Positions 24,801 to 36,800 of a stretch of DNA of 64,000 nt are shown piece after piece; the stretch's first letter is position 1; each line of letters begins with the position of its first letter. Both the position numbers and the translations under genes were made by a program. Under the pieces are notes generated by a model, which did not search any database, was not told the origin of the DNA, and worked only from the letters and a program-made list of their open reading frames with translations. Source of the stretch: Mytilus trossulus (Eukaryota; Mollusca; Bivalvia; Mytilida; Mytilidae); the NCBI RefSeq assembly GCF_036588685.1, contig NC_086374.1, forward strand, positions 21,878,886 to 21,942,885, given 5' to 3'.

Positions 24801-27800
24801 TGATTGTTGTAAAAACACAACCATTCTATGATCTTCTATCTCAAAAGGTGTTAATTATTGATTGGATTTCAAACATTGTTCATAGATTATATTTTGGTGA
24901 ATTTTTAAAACATTAACGCCTGCTAATTATCGATCATTATCCAATGTGTAATTTCGTAATTCAGCTTGGGTGATCTACATTTATGTTAAACAGGGCATTT
25001 ATATATGGTTGAAGAATTTTATACATCAATCTTTCCTTTTTAAAATTTTTCTAAAAGAAAATTAACTTCTGATTATTTTATTTTCTCACTTTCAACACTC
25101 GTGTCCAGCAAATAACCCGTGCATGGCCCCATCACCTGGTAACTGCTTTGCATTTAAACGAAACTGTGTAATTGGTAAATACTGCATATCAAAGGCAGTT
25201 CATTGCACAATTATTGTTTACAATGATTATAAACGGTGTAGTATTGTTAAACAGTTTATTTTATACAAAGCGTAACAATTTAATGTGTACATCCGGGTCA
25301 TAGAAACAAATCTATTTTTAGAACAATTTTATTTTCGTATCTCAGGTAAAGGAAAAGTCGGTACATAAATAAACTAAAACAAAATGTGTTTATAAACTTT
25401 ATTGAAAGAATACACAATGAAATAAAATGTATGACAGTAGACAAATAACTTTTATTAGAATAAATAAGCATTCATTATGTTGTAAGTGGACTATGGACGT
25501 ACATCTTTCTTCTTTGCTGATCTGCACTATCGATGTTATTTGACTTCGTAATTTGTCATTTCGGATATAAGCATACTCCGCTTTATTGCATAATTTCGTC
25601 TGACAAATAGGCTATGCAAATAACCGGAATGTACTGTATTACCATTACTATACTAGTTTTAAATGATTAATTGAAAGAATTAAATTATCTCCCCTTGTTT
25701 AGTTGGTTTAGGCATTTATAAAGTAATATTTCTTTACCTTTAAATTTTAGATTATTCTGTGAGTGATAGTGAAGGAAGTTCAAACATAGATGTGCCACAG
25801 GTAAAATGAAAGGAAACATTAAAATCCAATTGTAAATGCTAATGTCCATCAATGTTTTGTTGTCACAAGAAACAAAACCGATAAGAGGAATACTTTATAT
25901 TAATAACACATGTAGGTCATATTACTATTAAAAATTTTGTACAATGTAGAAGACATTAAAACAATTAGGGAATATATTTGAGTAGAAGTTTTTAAAATGA
26001 GGTCAGTTTCTAGAAATCATAATATTTTAAAAATACAAAATGGAAAGTTTGATGACTTGAAATTTAAAAAAAAATGTCGCACATTGAGCATCCCATAGAT
26101 TTTTTTTTATCAAACTAATGTGAATTATATCTCTTACTTTAAATTTATTATCATTTATAGTGTTCTGTAATAAATAATGACAGGAAATTCATCTTATAAT
26201 TTTAGAGTTGTTTAGGAAATTGTTACAAAATATTTATAAACATGTATTGTGCTTACAATTTCAGGTATTAGAAAAGTTGACAAGAATGATATCAGAATCT
26301 CAAAAGGTAGGTGATCTTTTTTTATTCTGGTTTATTACAGCAATCAGGTGTCTCAGGAGATGTCTAGCTGTTAATTAGGGCCCCGCCTTTAGGCGGGACG
26401 CCCTAAAGTGATCAGTCCGTCCGTCCGTCTGTCCATCCGTCCGTCTGTCCGTCCGTCACACTTTTGTGTCCGCTCCATATCTAGAGAACCATTATGATTT
26501 CATACTTAATACTTAACATGATTATTCACCAACACCAGAGGGTGTGTCATGTTGTATGTACAACTTCCTAGGTCAAAAACTTTGGTTTCAGTTGACAACC
26601 CTGTGTCCTGTGGTGAAGATCGTGTCAGCTCCATATCTAGATAACCATTATGATTTCAAAGTTTATACTTGACATCCATTTTAACAACCACCAGAGGGCG
26701 TGTCATGATGTATGGTCAACTTCCTAGGTCAAAGGTCAAGGTCAAAAACTTTGGTTTAGAGTTTACAACCTGTGTCCTGTGGTGAAGATTGTGTCCGCTC
26801 CATATCTAGATAACCATTATGATTTCAAAGTTTATACTTGACATCCATTTTAACCACCATGAGAGGGCGTGTGATGATGTATGTACAACTTCCTAGGTCA
26901 AAGGTCAACGTCAAAAAAACTTTGGTTTCAGTTGACAACCCTGTGTCCAGTGGTGAAGATTGTGTCCGCTCTATATCTTGAGAACCGTTATGATTTCAAA
27001 AATTATACTTGACATCCATTTTAACCAACACCAGAGGGTGTTTTATGATGTATGTACCACTTCCTAGGACAAAGGTCTGTTGGTCTGTCTGTCTGTTGGT
27101 CTGTCCATTGCTAATAAATTTGATCCACACTATATTTTGAGAGGACAGCTGTCATAATGTATGCATCCTAGGTCTAAGGTCAGTCTGTCAGTCTGTCAGT
27201 CTGTCAGTCTGTCAGTCTGTCAGTCTGTCCATCTGTTCGTTGTTCTTAATAAATTGTGTCTGCTCTACCTCTCGAGAACCATTAATATTTCATACATTAT
27301 ACTTGGTGGGTCATAATATATTGAAGGCATAATTCTAAAAATATGTGACAAATATCAATTGGGCAGCACCTTTAAACATATTGTTCAAACATCAATCCAT
27401 ATATCCAGAAGTCACCTTAGAGTAGTCAACAATGAGTTCACATCATGCAGTCATATCACTATTATACTATGAAAGTAAGATGAGAATATTTATCAGTTTT
27501 AACTTAAAATCTTAGATTAAAATCACACATGAGACTATGTAATAACTTCAAATAATGCTTCATATCAGATTATCCATACAACTTATTTACCCCACGTTAT
27601 TGACAGCGGGGCCCACAGAGATGGCTCCCATCTCAATGATATCTAGTTCCAAATATATTTCAACTTTTTATGCTATTTGCTGCATTGTGTATTATATATA
27701 AAAAAGAAGATGTGGTATGATTGTCAATGAGACAACTATCCACAAAAGACCAAAATGACACAAACATTAACAATTATAGGTCAACGTACGGCCTTCAACA

Positions 27801-30800
27801 ATGAGCAAAGCCCATACTGCATATAGTCAGCTATAAAAGGCCCCAATAATACAATGTAAAACAATTCAAGCAAGAAAACTAAAGGCCTTATTTATGTAAA
27901 AAAAAATGAATGAAAAACAAATATGTAACACATAAACAAACGACAACCACTGAATTACAGGCTTCTGACTTGGGACAGGCACATACATAAATAATGTGTT
28001 GGGGTTAAACATGTTAATAGCGGGATAGTATGTTGTTAATAATTCATAATTCTGGTTAATACTTTAATATACAAATGAAGTAACATAACTATTTTATCCT
28101 TCTAGTTATAAATAACTTATTTTTTTCTAAAATCTAAACACTAAAAAAAATATGTTTTTGTTTATTTTCAGGAGATGTTCATTGTTGTTGACACAGGCAT
28201 GTTGATAACAGATCTAGATTTGATACAAGGTCTTACAGGTAAGGAATCCCTATAGTACATTTGATTTTCTCAAAATGTCCATATTCTATGCCTCTTTATT
28301 TGTGTTTGATAAGCAGAAGCATATGTTAAAAAGAAGATGTAGTATGATTGCCAATGAGACAATTCTCCACAAGAGACTAAAATGACAGAGAAATTAATAG
28401 CTATCAATCGTAACTACTCGGCCATTCTCGCTACGCAGTACAATAGCCTCGTATGCACTACGGAGAAATTCTTCTGAAATTGTTGGCCGGAATTGTAGTG
28501 ATCCGCGACACAAAGAAGTTCTATCCTCCAGGTGGCGCTATAATTTGGTTACATATCACAGTAATCAAGAACTTTAACTCTGCCAAATATTTTGGCGCGA
28601 AAGAAGGAGCAAAGTAAATAAGTAATGGTAAAAAAATTGTACCATTCCAGTCGAAAAAATATAAAATTCAATCGGATCGGAAAATTTTCTGGACAGGAGC
28701 AAGTTAAATCAGTAGTGGTAAAAAAAATGTACCAGTCCAGTCGAAAAAATATAATTTTGAATCGAATCGGAAAATTTTCCGGACAATGATTCCTCCGCCT
28801 AATGCATACGAGGTTATTTCTTTGTGCAACCAGAAAGGCCGAGTTGTTCCGATTGTAACAGCTATAGGTCACTATACAACCTTCAACGATGAACAAAACC
28901 CATTCAACATAGTCAGATAGTATATAAGGCTCCAAAATTACAAATGTAAAACAATTCAAACAAGAAAATGAATAGCCTAATTTATATACACAAAAAATGA
29001 ACAAAACACAAATATGTAACACACCACATACAAATACCACAGAATTGCAGGCTCCTGACTTTGGATAGACACAAATATAGAGATGAGGCAGAGTTAAACA
29101 TGTAAGGAGGAGCCCAACCCTCCCCATGTGGTGTAACAGTACACCATAAGAACTTATTTTCACTTTAAAATTACATAAAAAAATGGAAATATTTAATAAA
29201 TGGTGTGTTGATATCGATATAAACTGATTGATTTTTGTGTTAAATAGAATACAGCATTTCCCACCTTCCTACAAAATATCTTTTTCAGGTGGAAGCAAAT
29301 TAATATACTATTAAGCCTTATTAGTCTTATTCTAGCAATAAATGTATATTTTCAGCACATGGTAAACCAGCTTTAGTATTTCCTTGGGTTGTGATGCAAG
29401 AATTGGATTTTTTGAAAAAGGGAAAGACGTCAATATCCTCTAATGTAAGTTCCCATTGGATACTTTTAAGAATTGTTATAAATACATCAATTATATTATA
29501 ATTGGAAAATTCTTTGTAACTGTGGATGTATAAACTGTTGAATTAAATCATGTTGTTCAATGATGAAACTGATCAGATACTGTAACAAAGATACTTCTCT
29601 ACATACGTTTTAAAAGTAGTAAGTAGACAAAAAATCCAATACACTTTTCTGTTTTGACCTTTCATGGATGCAAAATAAAATAGAAAATATGGTTTTGACT
29701 ACCAATGAGACAACAGCCCAGTCAAAATTAACATCAAAGTAGTATCTAGTTTAGTTTCTTGTGAGTCTACTGTATGAACATAAAAAAGTAGTCATACTAT
29801 CATACCTTCATATGATGGTGAAACATATATGCTGTTTAGTGCATTTTGTATATGAAATTTATAAGCATAATTTTTACATCACAATTACAAAATATGTTCT
29901 ACTATTTAAATTTTAAAGAGAATTAAAAAATAAAAAAACGTTATTTACAGACTATTGAAACAGCCCAGAAAGCAAGACATGCAGTTCAGTATTTATACCA
30001 ATGTTTTCAATCTAGTCACCCACGTGTTGTTGGACAGACACCTGCACAGGTAAGAACACTTTATCACAAAGTCACATTTAGTGTTGTAGGCATAACCTTG
30101 ATTTTAAAGAAGTTTAGAACATAGTTCAGCAATGTTTTATTTACGTTAGTACATAGGAAACCCTATTGATAAGTTTTAAGGCCCTATATGTCCTGTTTTT
30201 ATAACAATTACGATAAGACATCACATTTTTAGAAGAAAAAAAATCAAACAAATGATACATACATGTACATTACCTTTTACATAATGTGCCTTGGGAAATG
30301 AGTTGTCTCCTTTGATTCCTTTATTTGCCTTTTTATACAGATTTTACTGGCTATTATAGCGATTATTCTTACAAGTTTAAATACTTATCATGTCAAATTA
30401 GACTGGTAAATTCTATGACAATTCTTTTATTTTGTAGGCAAGAATTGCTTCTGAAGTCAGTGATTTTAAAGCAGAATGCAGTGATGATAGAATACTACAA
30501 TGTTGTTTACAATATCAAAGTAACAGTGAGTATTGTCATAAATTGAGAGGGAAAGATTTAATATACAGGAAGAAATCTAACATGTTGATAATCCATGAAT
30601 AGGAAGAGCATATAAGCATGCAATTATTCACAATGAAAGGAAAATAAGTAGTAACAAGTATAACTAGAGTTTGGCTGATATAAACTTTTATAAAAATCAT
30701 TAATTTTCTTCAGTTGATGTTCATTGTATAATGAATAAGCTCATTATTGATTAGGACATTTGTCATAATTTGTTAATTTTACAATATATATTTATTTTAT

Positions 30801-33800
30801 TTTAAGATCCAGATTGTTCAGTATTGCTGCTGACAAAAGATTTGAATTTGTGCAATAAATCTCTTATAAATGGCATTAAGGCATTTCCACTATTGGTAAG
30901 TTTATGATATCATTTTCATTGAGGTCAAATGTTTGTAACAACTGTTAATCACAGTTTATATATTTTCTTCCACTAATGATTTACATTTTTGAAGAACTTA
31001 TTTACACATTTAAAAATGATATCTATCATTATCAGAAGTTGTAATATTTAACATGTTCCTCTATCATTTATACTAAATAAAAATAAAGTGGTCCTATCCT
31101 TACAAAGGAGAGGTTGATTAACAATGTGGTTTTCTTGTACAAACGAATAATTTTGGTAATTCCTGTCATTGTGTTTATGCATTGTTCTGATGTAAATTGA
31201 ATCCAACTATAAACAAGTGATCTATCTACTCAACCAAGGAATCAGTTGATGTGATGTTAATATTGTTTGATAATTAATCATGTATAACCTTATGATTCCT
31301 AGCCTAGTAGAATCTCCAGTTTTGAAGATGTCCTAATCAAAAGTTTTCACTAGACACATTTTATAGTGAGAATATGCTTTGTTTTACACAGGAAGGTGAA
31401 CAACATTTTGATAATTTCAAAAATAATAATACAGTTGAAGAGGGCATATCCAACATGTCCAAAGAAGACAGGAATGACATGGATAAAGACCACCCTAAAG
31501 CAGAGGGATTAGATTTACTATTCCAAACCAATGATATCATGTCAGAAGATGGATTGATCAATGATGAATGGCAACAGGAAACAGAGAAAACATACGAAGA
31601 ACTCCTACAGGATATCAAATATTTTACAGACACAAAAAATGTAATAAAACATAGATAATGATTGATCAATATAGTTTATATTTAACTGTACTAAAGAATA
31701 TGTTAAATACAGTATGTTAGTTTCAACCTATTTTGAAAATATTCAATCACCAATATTTCACAAAATAAAAGAGACATATATATTATCTATTTCCACTTCC
31801 AGTTATAGTTTAAAGAGCGAAAGTTGTATGCATAATTCAAAAAAATCTGTGACTAACTTGACCTCATTAAAGCTCACACATGATTAAATGTGTATGTAAA
31901 ATGTAAAGCAAAAAAACACAAACATTGTTCGGCAATTATCAAGTGTAAAAAAAAAACAGTGGTTTATAAAATATCCATCTGATGAAAGAATGTTTTATGA
32001 TCTCGGTGTGTTTTATTTTAATTGCTTGTTTTGTTGTGAAGTTGCTTTAGATTGCTCTCTTTGATATTTCTCTTCTCTTCCATTTTCTTTTATTTATATG
32101 TATTTTTTGTTAGCAATGTATTTTCTGTTTTAAATTCTTTAAATTTTTTATTTTTTTTTCTAGATTGGGAAGCCACTATACCGCAGGTAAGAATAATGTA
32201 TATATGTGTACTATAATTGAACTAGCCAGATCAAGTTAAAAGATGAAAATAAGGAGTGTCTGTATACATTGATTAATCTGACACAAATATTTAACCAATT
32301 CATATGCAAATTTTTTCCAGGGATTTTGAACTTTTGAAATACCCATGAGTTCGGTACATTGTTCTTTTGCTGTGGGTATTAAAAAAAAGAAATTCAGGAA
32401 ATATTGAGACTACTGAGGATGAATTCATTTTCGTGGGTCCCAAGTTTTGTGGATTGAAGAAAATTTTGATCAGTTATTTTGTCAGATTCTGCATACAAGC
32501 CTATAAAAAATATGTTGTTCGTTGAACACTTAAATTGATGATGCACCTGAACCATGAAATTCCTGTAAATTGTTATCCTACGAATATTTGATGTAAAACA
32601 AAAAATAAATGAATTATTATATATAAATGATTTATATTCCTGACTGTGTGATTAGTTTTGATATTTTTTTCAGGTTACAGGATAAAATTATAGATGATCA
32701 CAATTCAACATTGAGGCAGTAAGTGTACATTTAGTGAAAAAGCTGTAGGGGAAATTCGCCGAATTGCGGACACTTTTTAAAATCTGGAAGTTTGAATACC
32801 GTAGATGCCAATTGCGGACATACTGGTGGTTGCACTGGACAGGAAAGGATAGAGGGGTATCAAACCGACTATTTCCCGCGGTTTTATGTCACCTCTCTTG
32901 ATTGGTAGATTGAAAATACTTAAAACCCGCGGAAATGCGCAGTCGTGTAAATGCGGACATAGGGAGTTAAAATACGGACACATTGTTGTCAAATTGCGGA
33001 CACTTATTTTTTTAACTACACTTGCCATTCAAAACGAAATTTCTATGTCTACATATACGATTACCTTTCATGAATACCCTTTCATTGCATCTTAAAGCAT
33101 ATCTGAGAATAGGTTTCGCACGTAAACTTGTAATACACATGGAAAGGTGAAATAATAATAATCAAAAGTATAAATATCTCAAAAATGTAAATTATTAAAT
33201 GATATAAAAAGCAGGTGCTATTTAGAAGCAGGAGCTATTTAGTGCTGACAAATTCTTTTGTGACTATCTTTATTTCCAATTTTTTGTTTTTATTTTATTT
33301 TTGTTTTATTTTTTTGTTATATGTTTTCTGTTATTTTTGGGTCGTTTTTTTTCAGTATCTTTGAAATTTTCACACCAGCTGTTTTTAGATAAAATGAATA
33401 GCGTATGCAGAATATGTGTGGTACCTCGTGCTGGTTCTTATACTATGGTGTTGTTTCATTCATATTTTACGTAGAATAAGACACATACTTCAGATGAATT
33501 ATAGGACGATGCCTTCAAGATTGTTGTGCACACAGTTTGACAATATATGTATAGAAATCGATACAGTTTTGTCTTTGTTTTTTTTCATACAAAATTATAT
33601 CAAATTTCATTTAAATAGAAGAAAAGTAAACAGGGATAAACATGGCACATGGTTTAGAATGACAGTAAGTACCATAGATGGGTTTAGATTTAATTACAAG
33701 GAAAGATACAAAATTACTCTTCCATCGGTCTGTCTATTCAAGATTCATTCACCAATTTATCTTAAATGTACTTTGATGGATAGTCATAGTGATCATACTC

Positions 33801-36800
33801 AACCTTTTTAAATACCAATGGTAGAATCTCCATTAATTTCGATTTTCTAGTGGCGCATTTCTACTTTTTTTTTAAATGACCGATGGTGTCTTTTCTTGAC
33901 TTTGTCAGTTTCCTTGTTTATGTTTGTTTTCCGATTCATCGTATTTTTGTCATGACAGACTGAGAGACGGACAGACAGACAGACGAATGAATAAACAATG
34001 CCATTACTATTGTACGCTTGCAGGAAGTCAAAAGAGATCATTAAAGCCGATGTAATGGTATTTAATTTGATCATATTTTTAAAAGTTTTATATACTGAAT
34101 CATTTCTCCAAAAGAATGTCCTTGACATTAATAACTTCGTATGTCTCTTCTGTATTCATAATGTCCAACTCTGTATCTCTTCTACCTTATTGTCTAGCAA
34201 TAAACACAATGCTGCTGGGTTCATTTTCTTTATCACTTTCAATAATTTCGAATAGCAGTGTTGATACATATACATGTTTTGGTAAACAATAATTTCATGA
34301 ATTAACAGCAAACAGCATCATTTTCAAACAGCCACTCTTCTTCGAGAAATTGTTGCAATTAAATTTTGGCAAATATTTTAGGTACATTTGATTTCATTCC
34401 ATTTGCTCTTGCAAAAAGTCCGAAACATGTAGACATTCTGTAAAGACAGAGAGAGATAGACTTAAAGCAGACTTGAGCAGGACGTTTTTCAGTTTTTTAC
34501 CTAGAGAAGATGGGTGCAATTGGGTGTCTATTCTAAACATGCATGTATTTTAAGTCCTTGCCTGACTAATCAGCCCTTACATATTTGATGTAGGGTTCGT
34601 GCTGTTTATTCTAATTTTTCTTTAGTTTTCTATGTTGTGTCATGTGTACTATTGTTTAACTGATTGTCTTTTTCATTTTCAGCCGTTGCGTGGTCAGTTT
34701 ATTATCGATTTATGTATTTTGAATCTCCCTCTGGTATTTTTTTTTATATCTTTTTTAATATCCCTCTGGTATCTTTCGTCTCTCTTTTACCTTCAATTGT
34801 CATGAAATGAAATTAGAGTATAGTAAAGTAAAGTTAAACAGTTAAAGGAAGTATAGATCAAAAAAATAATTTTCAACTATTTATTTAATTATTGTAGTAA
34901 GGTATAAAAATAATGAAAAGTAATATTTCAATATGTATTTGCATTCTATTTGCTTTTGATTTAATCTTTTTTACCCCAAAAACATAAATATAAGGAACAA
35001 TTTTGAATGCTGACAAAAAAGGGGGGGGGGGGGGGTAACTTCAGTTGTTTATAACACACGGTGTAATTATCTGGGCGCACTACGTTTGGGCGCATTTGAG
35101 GATTAAAAAGTTTTATGTTTGTGCGCAGCGTTTGATTACAATTGCGCGCATACATTTTACAGGTAAACTCAGGTAAAAATATAAATAAATATTAAATTAA
35201 ATTATAAATGACTATATTTTTTTTTATTTTCATGATAAATGTGAGTTTGAATTTTAATTTTGAAAATATTTGTTAATTTAAATAATATGTTGTTCATATA
35301 GAATTCTAAAACTAAGAATAAAGTGATCATGATAATCCTCGTTATAGCTTAAGGCATACATGTAACTTCATTCAGAAGAAGAAACACTTATTGAAAAAGA
35401 CCAGAAGAGTTTGACCATGGCTATCTACCGAAAACGAAACAAGGAATACTAAAACTCTACCAAAGTCAAGAGATGACGTTCACAACACCATGGATGTCTT
35501 AGAATTGAAAACAAACCGTGAAAAGGGAATCATATATGTGCATATTTCTAGGATTTAGTGCGTGTGCATAATAAAACGGAGTTATACTGCTCGAAAACCA
35601 ATTCCACCTCCTCGTTGGTGAACAGAGGACTTAGACTTACGAAACGGGTACATATACTTGTTAATGATTAAACAAATTAATAAATAGATAAGTATTATTA
35701 CATGTATTTTACCTGAATTTACCTGTCAAAAAATGCGCGCAAATGTAAACAAAAGCTTCCCGCAAACGTAATGATTTTTGCGCGCAAATGTAATGGTAAT
35801 GCGCGCAAACGTAATGCACCGAATTATCTACGACCTAAAGCTAATTAAGGTACTTGTTAATTAACAGTGTGTTTGACACCAAAGCTGCCAAGTGAAGCCA
35901 TGCACTCAATAGGTCACTTAGTTTGACAGTTTACACAGCTAGCTGAACTTCCTGTTCGTGGAAGAATTACGAATTTGCCGGTTTTTCCAAGGAAATTCAC
36001 TTATGAAATAAATCTAAAGGCTATTAAAAAATCCATCAGGGGGAGGACAGGGGTAAGGGAGACAGGGAGAAAGGGGATAGGAGAAAGGAGAAGGGTACCC
36101 CCTGTCCTCCCCCTCATCCATGTGAAAACGGGTCATTTTCGAAATTTCTTCAGGATTATTCAATGACCCGGCGGGTCTCCGGGATGACCCCTCAGATGAT
36201 TGGGAAATTCTCGGGTCAGTTGACAGGTATGCAATTGTAGTAAAAATCAGACTACCAAATGCATAATATTTGTAATATGAAGAATGAATTAAAAACAAAT
36301 CAACCCAAATCTTTATTGAGATCATATTTATGTATCTGATTCGCATTATTACTGTATATACATTTACAAATGTATATAGATACTAAGATAATTTTGCGTA
36401 TGTTCCACATCATGGTATTGACATCGCACCACTACACGTGGTGTTCATAAAATCTTGTGTCCGCATTACGGCTATCACATTATTTTCGGTAGTGTAAATG
36501 CGGACACTTGCTTTTCCATATTTTGTAATCATATTTAGACAAATCAATAAAAAGAGTAAACAGAAATGTGTTCTTGAATATAATATGCAATGCCTTTTTC
36601 TTTTCAACACATGAGATAACCATAATTACATGAATAAATGTGTATTGACTGTGACTCGATGACTTTGGATTTTTTTCCAAATTTCCCGGGTTTCGAACAT
36701 GTTGACATAAGCTATTTATAGCATGTACTTTTAATCACATGGCATGAAAGTAAATCGTAAGTTATGAACATGCTATTATCATTGCAACAAAATAAAGCGT

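Larger units (their letters stand above)
28172..30895 (+). other. PIN nuclease domain, SWT1-like (exons 11-15)
   Basis: Residues 779-922. Strand 1 is MFIVVDTGML with Asp785; next FPWVVMQELD with Glu816; then SDDRILQCCLQYQ with Asp879/Asp880; then LLLTKDLNLCNK with Asp904 and SLINGIKAF. These four acidic positions are the metal-binding set of PIN nucleases. The blocks PWVVMQELD and DDRILQCCLQ are very close to what I remember of the SWT1 PIN domain. In motif I the usual Asn after DT is Gly here. Exon 14 can end at 30519 or 30525; the second joins better (CAAAGTAACA then exon 15). Confidence 0.85.

Noticed and set aside
28549-29163. 204-codon open frame on the minus strand
   Set aside because: It runs across a SINE half and an inserted MITE; it has no domain and no splice or start context.
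25764-31658. A separate, free-standing SWT1 gene nested in the FASTK gene
   Set aside because: No start codon or first exon seen before 25751, and the PIN exons continue in phase into the RAP exons; kept only as an alternative.
33416-33811. 131-codon plus-strand frame inside the 4.2-kb element
   Set aside because: Hydrophobic and Tyr/Arg-rich with no DDE, zinc-finger or other transposase motif; treated as chance.
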